Of a stretch of DNA of 64,000 bases, positions 8,523 to 16,668 are shown one piece after another. The stretch is taken from assembly GCA_947258585.1 (NCBI GenBank), contig CAMYIZ010000074.1:62001-126000 (forward strand), in the 5' to 3' direction. The notes below the pieces were generated by a model. The model made no database searches. It was not told where the DNA came from and was given only the letters and a program-made list of their open reading frames with translations. The position numbers and the translations under genes are program-made. Numbering within the stretch: the first letter of the stretch is position 1; each line of letters opens with the position of its first letter. This stretch comes from an uncultured Haliea sp. GTDB lineage: Bacteria > Pseudomonadota > Gammaproteobacteria > Pseudomonadales > Halieaceae.

Positions 8523-8818
8523 ATGAAACAGCAACACACTTTGGACTGGCAGATCGGAAAAGTATTTCGCTTTGCCGATGAAGGGATAATGGGACTGTTA
8601 AAGGAGTCGCTACTTGCTGCAACAACTCGGCTGGGAGAAATTGCAGTCGAGCATGGCGCCGGTCATATACTTGTCGCCGGTGAAGTCTATGACATGGAGG
8701 CTTTGTTGCCCCATTCACTGAGTCAGCCGCTTGATCGCTTGCAGAAATTCTAGAAGGTTACGTGGCACCTTATGCCAGGGAATCACGATCCGCATCGTCC
8801 GAATGGTCCTTGGTTGGG
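8523..8818 (+). pseudogene. Remnant of an SbcD/Mre11-like metallophosphoesterase
   Basis: The first 76 codons match the N-terminus of the DNA-repair exonucleases of the SbcD/YhaO type: DWQIGKVF, then GHILVAGEVYD (the metal-binding GDxxD motif, here GEVYD). An in-frame TAG at 8751-8753 then interrupts the gene. The same frame continues with WHLMPGNHDPHRPNGPW, containing the next diagnostic metal-binding motif GNHD. Normal family members are about 350-400 aa, so all but the first roughly 100 codons are gone. A ribosome-binding site (AAGGAGGG, 8502-8509) is still present. It cannot encode a working nuclease. Confidence 0.8.
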
Positions 8819-8929
8819 AAGCGGGTACAGATCATTGTCCTTACGTGTCGCGAACAACTATTTGAAGGAGTCGGTGGGCAGCACTTGTCTTTGCAATTAG
8901 TTGACACCGGGGAGCTGGACTCCGCATAA
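8819..8929 (+). pseudogene. C-terminal remnant of an SbcC/YhaN-like ATPase
   Basis: After the phosphoesterase relic the reading shifts. A 36-codon tail ending at TAA 8927-8929 includes VQIIVLTCREQLFEGVGG. This looks like the final strand and tail of SbcC/Rad50-like AAA ATPases, which normally follow the SbcD-like gene. The most economical reading is one deletion that removed most of both genes and fused the start of the first to the end of the second. The assignment rests on a short segment and is less sure than that of its neighbour. Confidence 0.55.
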
Positions 8930-8950
8930 AATGAGCTTGGAGGAAATACA

Positions 8951-10888
8951 TTGAAAATTGCTTCTGTTCGCATCGAGAACTTCAGGTCGTTTAAAGATGA
9001 AACCGTTCCATTTAATAATTATGCATGTCTCGTAGGTCCAAATGGAGCTGGAAAGTCGACGGTACTGACAGCGCTGAATGCATTTTTTCGCGAATCCGAC
9101 GGGCTTCCCACAGATCTTAGTCAACTTGACGAGGAAGACTATCACTGCAGGGAAACGGATAACCCTATTAGGATCACTGTTACGTTCACGGAACTCAGCG
9201 ACGAAGCGAAGGAAGACTTCGCGGACTACGTTCGGCAAGACCAACTTGTCGTGTCGGCTGTCGCTATTTTTGACGAGAGTACACGCAAAGCCCCGGTCAT
9301 TCAATTTGGTCAACGCAAAGCAATGAGAGCTTTTGCTCCATTTTTCGAGGCCGCTAAAAGCGGAATGAAAGTCGCCGATTTAAGAGACCTGTATAACGGC
9401 ATTAAACAGCAATTTCCTGAATTGGATGCTCCAGGAACTAAGGAGGCTATGATCGATGCGTTGCGTAAGTACGAGTCTGAACATCCGGACGATTGTGAAC
9501 TGATTCCAAGCGAGGATCAGTTCTACGGGTTTTCGAAGGGCGCTAATCGCCTGAACAAACATATCCAGTGGGTTTACGTGCCAGCAGTTAAGGACGCATC
9601 CTCGGAACAAGTCGAGGTTCGAAATTCTGCTCTTGGCAAACTCCTTTCACGGACTGTTCGGTCACAGACGAACTTCGATCAGTCAGTTAAGGAGCTTAGG
9701 GCTGGTATGCAAGAACAGTATCAAAAGCTGTTGGATGGAAACCAGCATGTTCTTGACGATATTTCTCAGTCTCTTCAAATGCGCCTTTCTGAATGGTCAC
9801 ATCCAGACGCCCGATTACGCCTGCAATGGAAACAGGATCCAGATAAATCCGTGCGCGTTGAAGAGCCGTGGGCTCATATCCTTGCTGGTGAAGGCAATTT
9901 TGAAGGCGAGCTTGCTCGATTTGGGCATGGCCTCCAAAGGTCATACCTTCTAGCATTGTTACAAGAATTGTCGGGCACTCATGCAGATGAGAGTCCTACG
10001 CTGATTCTGGCGTGCGAGGAACCGGAGCTGTATCAACATCCGCCGCAAGCCCGTCATCTCGCCTCTGTTTTGAGCAAATTGAGTCAAGGGAATTCACAAG
10101 TCATTGTCTCCACTCATAATCCTTGGTTCGTCTCTGGGGAGGGTTTTGAGGACGTTCGTATGGTCCGCAAGGCAGATGGTAATCCGGCTTCATTGGTCAG
10201 CTATATGTCCTTTGAAGAGATAGCTGATGCAGTCGCCCAAGCGACGGGAGAACCTCCTACCAAACCCGAGGGTGCACTTGCAAAAATACATCAGGCTTTA
10301 CAACCTGCTTTGAATGAAATGTTCTTCACTCGTCGACTTATCTTGGTTGAAGGCCTGGAAGATGTCGCATATTTGCAGGCGTACTTCAACTTGCTAGACC
10401 TGTCCGATGAATTCAGGCGCTTGGGGTGTCATATCGTACCTGCAAATGGAAAAAGTGAGCTACATCGACCGCTGGTAATATGTAACCATATGAAAATACC
10501 TACGTATCTCATCTTTGACTCCGACGCAGATAAGCCGGATCGGAATGGTAGTCAGGCAAAGCATGAGAAGGACAACAGGTCGCTCTTAAAACTAGTTGGT
10601 GGTGATGACGGCACACCGTTTCCGCCTGACACAGTTTGGGGAACGGGATATACGATTTGGCATTCAGATATAGGTACTGTGGTGAAAAATGAGATTGGTG
10701 CGGATGATTGGATAAATTATCGGAACCAGGCCGATCAACTATATGGGCAGGTCGGTGATCTCAAAAAGAACTCACTGCATATTGGTGCAAGTCTAGCGTT
10801 TGCATGGGACAACGGAAAGCGTTCAGCAAGTTTGGAAGCATTGTGTTCAAAAATCCTCGAACTCGACAACACAATTCCATTCAGCTGA
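8951..10888 (+). CDS. OLD-family ATP-dependent nuclease (AAA ATPase + TOPRIM)
   Basis: A 645-aa overcoming-lysogenisation-defect (OLD) nuclease. An N-terminal SMC/ABC-like ATPase has Walker A GPNGAGKST at 29-37 and a signature and Walker B region (ILACEEPELYQHP, about 350-362). A C-terminal TOPRIM domain shows LILVEGLEDVAYL (about 460-472, catalytic Glu) and IFDSDADK (about 518-525, DxD). The start is a TTG at 8951, seven nucleotides after GGAGG at 8939-8943, and it gives the expected KIASVRIENFRSF N-terminus. The next gene starts 28 nt after its stop. Related proteins (GajA, class 1 and 2 OLD) cut phage or invading DNA. Codon usage and AT content differ by eye from the ICE core. Confidence 0.92.
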   Translation: MKIASVRIENFRSFKDETVPFNNYACLVGPNGAGKSTVLTALNAFFRESDGLPTDLSQLDEEDYHCRETDNPIRITVTFTELSDEAKEDFADYVRQDQLVVSAVAIFDESTRKAPVIQFGQRKAMRAFAPFFEAAKSGMKVADLRDLYNGIKQQFPELDAPGTKEAMIDALRKYESEHPDDCELIPSEDQFYGFSKGANRLNKHIQWVYVPAVKDASSEQVEVRNSALGKLLSRTVRSQTNFDQSVKELRAGMQEQYQKLLDGNQHVLDDISQSLQMRLSEWSHPDARLRLQWKQDPDKSVRVEEPWAHILAGEGNFEGELARFGHGLQRSYLLALLQELSGTHADESPTLILACEEPELYQHPPQARHLASVLSKLSQGNSQVIVSTHNPWFVSGEGFEDVRMVRKADGNPASLVSYMSFEEIADAVAQATGEPPTKPEGALAKIHQALQPALNEMFFTRRLILVEGLEDVAYLQAYFNLLDLSDEFRRLGCHIVPANGKSELHRPLVICNHMKIPTYLIFDSDADKPDRNGSQAKHEKDNRSLLKLVGGDDGTPFPPDTVWGTGYTIWHSDIGTVVKNEIGADDWINYRNQADQLYGQVGDLKKNSLHIGASLAFAWDNGKRSASLEALCSKILELDNTIPFS

Positions 10889-10916
10889 TTATGGATTGTC
10901 GAACTGCGAGAGTGCC

Positions 10917-13169
10917 ATGGTAGGTGAAAGTATCAGCACGATTCTAGAGACAACAGTTGGTTATCCGCTGCACCGACTTGGCTGGAAAGCCTTTCAGGAT
11001 CTGTGTGTGTCCGTGGCAGAGGAGTGCCTTAGACGTCCCGTCCAAAACTTCCTCCCTGGTAATGATGCTGGTCGCGATGGGGCATTTGTAGGGCGTTGGG
11101 ATGGTGACGATCCCGCCGCCGGTGAATCTACGATTCAGTGTAAATATACATCAAGTGAAAAAGATAACCTCACAGTTTCGAAACTGAGTGATGAAATTGA
11201 CAAGGCTGGCTCGTTGGCATCCATGGGACTGGCAGCAGACTACATCATTCTTACAAATCATCAGGTTACTGGTGCGAGTGAAATTAAGATCAAAGCCGCG
11301 TTTGAGGCTGTAGGAGTGGGAAGATGCCGCGTATTTGGCTACGACTGGATCGTTCGTCAGATTCGCACTTCACCGCGTCTACGTATGATGGCACCACGAC
11401 TCTATGGTCTCGGTGATTTGAGTGAACTGTTGGATGAGCGCGCATATGCTCAGGCACAGCTAATTCTCAGTGCTATGGGTGACGATCTACAGCGTCTTGT
11501 TATTACAGAAGCCCACCGAAAGAGTGTCAGAGCTATAAGCACTCATAATCTCGTTTTGTTACTTGGAGCTCCTGCTGCAGGAAAGTCAACGATAGGTGCA
11601 AGCCTTGCTGTCGGCGCGGCAGACATATGGCAGTGTGGAACAATTCGCGCTACATCGCCTGAGGATATAACAAAGCACCTGAACCCTGATTTGCCACAGT
11701 TTTTCTGGATTGATGACGCATGGGGGAATACCCAGTATCAGAGGCAAAGAACTGAATCGTGGAATCAGACTCTCCCTCTTATTCAGGGGGCCATAAAAAG
11801 GGGTACACGCTTCTTGATCACATCACGTGATTATATTTGGAAGGCGGCGCAGAGGGACCTTAAGATACAAGCCCTGCCGATTTTAGGCAAAAGCCAAGTA
11901 GTTATAAACGTGCATGAACTCTCTGCTCAGGAAAAGGCACAGATTCTTTATAATCACCTAAAGTTGGGTGATCAGCCGACAGAGTTTCGTGCAGAGGTTA
12001 AAAGTCATCTGCCCGCAATTGCTGAGCGAAAGGATTTTCTTCCTGAAGCGGCACGGCGGTTTAGCTCGGTATTTTTTGCAGGTCGACTACAACCTACTAG
12101 AGATGCAGTGTCAGCTTTTTTTGAAAAGCCCGCAGAGTTTCTCTTGGAGACGATTACAAACTTGTCTCCTGATTGTCGTGCAGCCATTGCTGTCGTTTTT
12201 ATGAATGATGGGCGAATATTTTCTCCAGTTTCCATGGAGTACATAGAATCAGCGGCGACCGCTTTCGGAGTGAATGCAGGAGCTGTACGAGAGCAGCTCG
12301 AAGCATTGAACGGCAGTCTTTTGCTTTTGGTAAAGAGCGATGAGGGTCCTTATTGGACTTATAAACATCCTACCATTAGTGATGCCTTTGCAAGGTATGT
12401 CGCTGGTAGCCCTGAGCAAGTGGAAATATACTTGCGGGGTGCAAGCCCTGGCTCAATCATCTACGAGGTTGTTTGTGCTGGCTGCGAATTTTCCGGTACG
12501 TCAGTGGTCATACCTGACGGCTTGCATGAGCTTCTGGAGCAGAGAATTGGCGGACTGGAGAGGTTTAGGCTTGCTAGCTTTCTTTCATATCGCTCGAATA
12601 AAAAATTTTCAGCGCGTCTACTCTTGAACCGTTCGGACATCATTGACGGCATCTCATATTATTCCGCACCTATTCGGGAGGACACAGACGCACAGCTTGT
12701 AGCTACGCTACATAGCCAAGGCCTACTACCGGAAGCAACCCGATTGAAATTTTACGATGACGTAAAACGGAGTGTTATTGAGGATGCTGATTCAAGCTTT
12801 CTTGATGATGACGATATCCAAAGCGTTTTTACAGCGAAAGAGATAGAGGATCTTTTGAATCTGGCTGAAACGGAAGTTCTTCCAAGTATTTCCCAGCACA
12901 TTGACAGGTTGCGTAGAGATTGGGATGGCGATTCGTCTCCTGATGATTATTTCGAGCCATTCGAAGAGGCTGTGAAATCTTTCACGACTGCATTATCCGA
13001 TAGAATTGATAGTCAAAAAGCCATGGTGTCCGCTCGGAGGGACATAAGCTATGCTGTCTCTAGTATGAATGACGAGTTTGAGCCGAGTTCCTCGACCGCA
13101 GCACCCACAGCATCATCAACGCCGCAAAATACACCGCTCACAAATTTGTTTCGCGATATAGACGAATAG
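10917..13169 (+). CDS. STAND NTPase with N-terminal Mrr-like nuclease domain
   Basis: A 750-aa multidomain protein from the ATG at 10917; the frame is open upstream to 10800 but overlaps the OLD gene there. Residues 20-145 look like a restriction-endonuclease fold of the Mrr type: GNDAGRDG (Asp54), then STIQCKYTS with the QxK pair (Gln74, Lys76). A STAND-type P-loop NTPase follows, with Walker A GAPAAGKST at 217-225 and Walker B FFWIDDAWG at 262-270. The region beyond about 340 is helical, as in STAND sensor arms; the last 40 residues are Ser/Thr/Pro-rich. The layout resembles nSTAND3/Avs-like defence proteins, which sense a phage product and then activate the nuclease. It probably forms one operon with the OLD gene. 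Confidence 0.85.
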   Translation: MVGESISTILETTVGYPLHRLGWKAFQDLCVSVAEECLRRPVQNFLPGNDAGRDGAFVGRWDGDDPAAGESTIQCKYTSSEKDNLTVSKLSDEIDKAGSLASMGLAADYIILTNHQVTGASEIKIKAAFEAVGVGRCRVFGYDWIVRQIRTSPRLRMMAPRLYGLGDLSELLDERAYAQAQLILSAMGDDLQRLVITEAHRKSVRAISTHNLVLLLGAPAAGKSTIGASLAVGAADIWQCGTIRATSPEDITKHLNPDLPQFFWIDDAWGNTQYQRQRTESWNQTLPLIQGAIKRGTRFLITSRDYIWKAAQRDLKIQALPILGKSQVVINVHELSAQEKAQILYNHLKLGDQPTEFRAEVKSHLPAIAERKDFLPEAARRFSSVFFAGRLQPTRDAVSAFFEKPAEFLLETITNLSPDCRAAIAVVFMNDGRIFSPVSMEYIESAATAFGVNAGAVREQLEALNGSLLLLVKSDEGPYWTYKHPTISDAFARYVAGSPEQVEIYLRGASPGSIIYEVVCAGCEFSGTSVVIPDGLHELLEQRIGGLERFRLASFLSYRSNKKFSARLLLNRSDIIDGISYYSAPIREDTDAQLVATLHSQGLLPEATRLKFYDDVKRSVIEDADSSFLDDDDIQSVFTAKEIEDLLNLAETEVLPSISQHIDRLRRDWDGDSSPDDYFEPFEEAVKSFTTALSDRIDSQKAMVSARRDISYAVSSMNDEFEPSSSTAAPTASSTPQNTPLTNLFRDIDE

Positions 13170-13174
13170 ATTAA

Positions 13175-14370
13175 GGCATCTCTGATTAATTCAGGCATTC
13201 GTTCATAATAGACGGCATCTTCAATTCAGGTTGAACCCCATGCGTCAGGACTCTTTTTCTGGAAGCGGCTTCGAGAAGTACCGCAAGAAAACCCGCAAGG
13301 AACAGTTCCTTGAGGAAATGGAAACCATCATTCCCTGGAAAGAACTCTGTGACGCTATTGAGCCGTACTATCCCAAGCCGGAGGGCGCCGGTCGCAGACC
13401 CGTCGGTATCGAGAGGATGCTGAGAATCCACTTCCTGCAGCACTGGTTCAACCTCTCCGATCCGGCTGCCGAAGAAGCTCTGTACGATTCCCAGGCGCTG
13501 CGTAACTTTGTAGGCATCGACCTGGGGCGCGAACCTGCACCGGATGAGACCACGATTTGCAAGTTCCGCCATCTGATGGAGAAGCACAATCTGGGCGACC
13601 AATTGTTCCACTTGGTGAACCAGTACCTCAAGGACAACGGGATGAAGGTATCCCGCGGCACCATCGTCGATGCCAGCATCATCAGCGCACCGAGTTCCAC
13701 CAAGAACAAGAAGAAAGAGCGCGATCCGGAAATGAAGCAGACGAAAAAGGGTAACCAGTGGTATTTCGGCATGAAGGCGCATATTGGCGTCGACAGTAAA
13801 ACCCGGCTCATTCACTCGGTGGTCGCGACAGCGGCCAACGTACACGACTCCCAGGTCCTGCCTGACCTGCTTCACGGCGAAGAAACCCGGGTTTGGGGCG
13901 ACTCCGCCTACACCGGCCAAAAGCAGACGATCACCGATTACGCCCCCCTTGCTCAAGACTTTACCCAGGCCAAAGGCAGCCGCAACCGAAAGCTGACTGA
14001 AGACCAGCGCGCGAAAAACCGGAACAAGTCGCGCGTCCGGGCACGTGTGGAGCATCAGTTCGGGATTATCAAGCGGCAGTTTGGCTTTAACAAAGTCCGC
14101 TACCGTGGGCTGGCGAAAAACGCTCATCGCCTGTTCGTCGCCTGCGCCCTGAGTAACCTTGTTGTTGCAAAGAAGGCGCTGTTGGGTAGAAGCCGAATGT
14201 AATTGCAGGGAAGTTGCGCCTGATGCGCAGCTATTCGGGGCCATATTGCCCCGAACGACAAAATAGACCGGCGATTCCGCATGACGTTTCCGCGGAGATG
14301 CCCCAGAAATGATGGGAAGTGGAAGATACTGGATCGGTCCGCTATTCATCGGCAATTAATCAGATGATCC
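13175..14370 (+). mobile_element. IS5-family insertion sequence, complete
   Basis: A 1196-bp element with imperfect terminal inverted repeats. The left end is GGCATCTCTGATTAATT and the complement of the right end is GGATCATCTGATTAATT. It is flanked by a 4-bp direct repeat TTAA (13171-13174 and 14371-14374), matching the YTAR target of IS5. It sits two bases after the stop codon of the STAND gene and separates the defence pair from the RAQPRD gene. It encodes one transposase and looks intact. Confidence 0.9.
13240..14202 (+). CDS. IS5-family transposase
   Basis: A DDE transposase of 320 aa from the ATG at 13240; the frame extends three codons further upstream. The N-terminal part is the DUF772-type region (GRRPVGIERMLRIHFLQHWFNLSDP). 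The catalytic core shows IVDASIISAP (first Asp), VWGDSAYTG (second Asp) and RVRARVEHQFGIIKRQFGF (Glu), all typical of IS5. The length is normal and there is no internal stop, so it is probably active. A long opposite-strand open frame across the element is a shadow. Confidence 0.95.
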   Translation: MRQDSFSGSGFEKYRKKTRKEQFLEEMETIIPWKELCDAIEPYYPKPEGAGRRPVGIERMLRIHFLQHWFNLSDPAAEEALYDSQALRNFVGIDLGREPAPDETTICKFRHLMEKHNLGDQLFHLVNQYLKDNGMKVSRGTIVDASIISAPSSTKNKKKERDPEMKQTKKGNQWYFGMKAHIGVDSKTRLIHSVVATAANVHDSQVLPDLLHGEETRVWGDSAYTGQKQTITDYAPLAQDFTQAKGSRNRKLTEDQRAKNRNKSRVRARVEHQFGIIKRQFGFNKVRYRGLAKNAHRLFVACALSNLVVAKKALLGRSRM

Positions 14371-14591
14371 TTAAGTACCTTGCATATGGGCTTTCCAGCT
14401 ATGGCGAACTGGACTTTATGAGAGTCTTAGGGTCAGCTTCTGAGCCCTGAATACCCAAAAATATCCGCTCACAGGTGGAATTGCACCTGCAGATGGATAA
14501 AACCACGCCTCCCTTTGAATCGATTTTCCATCGCCCATCCCAGCTAACTTCCGCACTATGCCCCGTAACAACCCACGGGAGCAGCAGTGCG

Positions 14592-14894
14592 ATGAAACGC
14601 CATCTCTGGCTACTTTCTTTTCTCCTCATTGAATCAATGGCCCCGGTAATCGCTTCGGCGGATACCGGCGCCGAGCGCGATGCCCTCGCAAAGGTCATCC
14701 ACGATCTGAATGCCCTTGAGGCGGCCATAAAGCAGGCCGAGGCCAATACCAATCCGGATTCCCGTATCCGCTTTCGTTATGACTGGCTGCGTCAGGATCT
14801 GAAACAGATCAAGGAAGGTATCCAGGCCCAAATCGACTCACCTCGTGCACAGCCACGCTCGTTCCCGCCACTGCGCGGCGACTACCGTCGGTAG
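14592..14894 (+). CDS. ICE protein, RAQPRD family
   Basis: A 100-aa exported protein with a signal peptide (about 4-22, ending ASA), a central coiled-coil-like segment (28-80) and the diagnostic C-terminal RAQPRSFPPLRGDYRR. This motif defines the RAQPRD family of PFGI-1-class ICEs, where it opens the mating-pair formation block. The start at 14592 is chosen for the signal peptide and the GGGAGCAG ribosome-binding region; the upstream open extension is not coding-like. The next gene follows after 9 nt. Confidence 0.9.
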   Translation: MKRHLWLLSFLLIESMAPVIASADTGAERDALAKVIHDLNALEAAIKQAEANTNPDSRIRFRYDWLRQDLKQIKEGIQAQIDSPRAQPRSFPPLRGDYRR

Positions 14895-14903
14895 GCCCTG
14901 CTC

Positions 14904-15134
14904 ATGACCGCTGTACAACAGGCCGCATTCCAAGCTGGGTCCGGTATTACGCCAGCGACCCTGTTGACTGCCATTGCATCGATCGTCCTGGTACTGGCTT
15001 TTGTCTGGGTTATTTGGATTTCCATCGGCACATTTCGAGCCTGGCACGAAGGGCAGGCTACGGTCTTTGATCTCACCTGGAGCACGCTGAGGGCGAGCAT
15101 TGTGTTGATGGTTCTGGGTTTCTATTTGCGGTGA
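14904..15134 (+). CDS. ICE small membrane protein (TIGR03758/DUF3262 family)
   Basis: A 76-aa protein with two membrane segments (about 20-42 and 55-74) joined by a short loop. Position and pattern match the DUF3262 family that follows RAQPRD in PFGI-1-class ICEs. It is likely one of the small inner-membrane subunits (VirB2/3-like layer) of the transfer channel. The precise role is not established. Confidence 0.82.
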   Translation: MTAVQQAAFQAGSGITPATLLTAIASIVLVLAFVWVIWISIGTFRAWHEGQATVFDLTWSTLRASIVLMVLGFYLR

Positions 15135-15231
15135 GTGCCTTGACGAAACTCGGTCTGGGCGGGCGGCGTGCCGCAATGGGATGCGGGGATGATCCCCATT
15201 TTCATCAGCGTAACAAGAGAGGACATTGGTT

Positions 15232-15609
15232 ATGGATACATCAAATACACCATGCGGATTCAGGCAAAAGCGCGGGTGTTTCCGGGCTCTATTGCTGGCG
15301 ACAGCGGCAGCGCTATTTCCTGCACCGCTTTGGGCGGTACTGCCGACGCCGGTGGCACCGAGCACAGCGCCGGCCGCGGGTGACTGGATTGGCCTGATCC
15401 AGGGCTATATCAAAGACGGCGGTCTCGTACTGGGGCTGGCAATCGCAGTGCTCGGCTTCCTCTGGATCGCCTATCTGGGTTTCGCCAAATTCAACGAAGC
15501 ACGCCAGGGTAAGGCGGAATGGGCTGAGGTGGGCGTGCTGGGCATTGTCGGCGCGATTGTCCTGATCTTTGCCAGCTACCTCCTTACTGAGGCGGCCGGC
15601 GTCATTTGA
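15232..15609 (+). CDS. ICE membrane protein (TIGR03745/DUF2976 family)
   Basis: A 125-aa protein from the ATG at 15232, served by AGAGAGGA about nine bases upstream; a TTG two codons earlier is less likely. A signal-like hydrophobic segment at 18-35 is followed by two membrane helices (about 60-82 and 98-120). This matches DUF2976. The topology, a signal plus two helices, resembles pilin-like VirB2/TraA proteins, so it may form the conjugative pilus or pore. About 100 nt before it hold no credible gene. Confidence 0.82.
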   Translation: MDTSNTPCGFRQKRGCFRALLLATAAALFPAPLWAVLPTPVAPSTAPAAGDWIGLIQGYIKDGGLVLGLAIAVLGFLWIAYLGFAKFNEARQGKAEWAEVGVLGIVGAIVLIFASYLLTEAAGVI

Positions 15610-15641
15610 GGCGCTAAACACAAAGCCGCGGAGAAAAGGCG

Positions 15642-16019
15642 ATGTCCAACGACCATGACGTTCTGGCGGATCGGCTGAATGCCGAGCCCGCCATTTTCAA
15701 AGGTTGCTCATCTTCGGAGCTGGGCACGATCGTGGGACTGGCTATAGCCGTGTGGTTGCCCCTTAGTTTGTTACTGGCCTGGTTGCTCGGCGCCATCACC
15801 ATGGGGTTTGGCATCGCCGGTGTCGGTGTGGTGGCGACAGTGGTTGCTTTGGCGACGCTGTTTCAGCGGATCAAGCGTGGACGGCCTGAGGGGTATTACC
15901 AGCAATGGTTGCGTATTCGACTGCAGGCTCTGGGACTTTCTCGTGCACCGTGGGTGCTACGTTCGGGGGCTTGGGACATCGGGAGGACGCAGCATGCGCC
16001 GTTATCGTCTCGAGATTGA
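15642..16019 (+). CDS. ICE conjugal transfer protein (TIGR03750/DUF3487 family)
   Basis: A 125-aa inner-membrane protein with two closely spaced membrane segments (about 28-50 and 54-77) and a basic cytoplasmic tail. The pattern and place in the operon match DUF3487, regarded as a VirB3/TraL-like subunit. It overlaps the next gene by 26 nt. Confidence 0.85.
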   Translation: MSNDHDVLADRLNAEPAIFKGCSSSELGTIVGLAIAVWLPLSLLLAWLLGAITMGFGIAGVGVVATVVALATLFQRIKRGRPEGYYQQWLRIRLQALGLSRAPWVLRSGAWDIGRTQHAPLSSRD

Positions 16020-16668
16020 TAACGTCCGTGCACACCTTCGCTCGCTATGGATTGTCATCTGTTTGCAAGGGCTGATAATCCTCGCGCTCTGGATTGGCTG
16101 GAGCCAGGCACCGAAGCAATTGCGGGTCTATGTGCCGCCGGATCTGCGCTCCGGTGCTGTCCTGGCGGCGGAGGAGGTGCCTCCAGCCAATGTCTATGCG
16201 TTCGCGTTCTACATCTTTCAGCAGCTCAATCGCTGGTCTGAGAACGGCGCAACGGATTATGGCCACGCGATATTCCGGATCTCGCCTTACCTCACACCGC
16301 GCTATCGCAATGACCTGATAGCCGATATGGAGCTCAAAGCGCGTCGCGGTGAGTTGGCATTCCGGGTGCGGGGCGTGCATGAAGTACCCGGTCACAGCTA
16401 CGAGGAACGCCGGGTCGATGTGTTGTCACCTGATGTATGGGTGGTGTGGCTGGATCTGGATTTGCTGGAGTCTGTGAAAGGCATGACCGTCAAGCAAACC
16501 AGTATTCGTTATCCCATCCGCGTGGTGCGCCAGGCGATCGACCCCGAAACCAACCCCTGGGGTCTGGCATTGGATGGTTATGGCGCTGATGGCCCCCGCC
16601 GCCTCAGTAAAGCCGAGCTGTCGGAGCCCGACTCAGACGGTGCTGCGGTCAACAAGGAGCCTTCGTGA
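15994..16668 (+). CDS. ICE protein, VirB8/TraE-like (TIGR03746/DUF2895 family)
   Basis: A 224-aa inner-membrane protein with one N-terminal membrane segment (about 18-38) and a periplasmic domain. It corresponds to DUF2895, positioned and shaped like the VirB8/TraE assembly factor. The start at 15994 is preferred because GGGAGGACG lies just upstream and it gives the short cytoplasmic N-terminus MRRYRLEIDN. The open frame begins earlier, inside the previous gene, but that part is out of family. The C-terminal 20 residues are acidic and polar. Confidence 0.87.
   Translation: MRRYRLEIDNVRAHLRSLWIVICLQGLIILALWIGWSQAPKQLRVYVPPDLRSGAVLAAEEVPPANVYAFAFYIFQQLNRWSENGATDYGHAIFRISPYLTPRYRNDLIADMELKARRGELAFRVRGVHEVPGHSYEERRVDVLSPDVWVVWLDLDLLESVKGMTVKQTSIRYPIRVVRQAIDPETNPWGLALDGYGADGPRRLSKAELSEPDSDGAAVNKEPS

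Noticed and set aside
8951-13169. Gabija or PARIS system
   Set aside because: Gabija would need a UvrD-like helicase after the OLD gene, and PARIS an AriA/AriB pair. The second gene here is a STAND NTPase with a nuclease domain and no helicase motifs.
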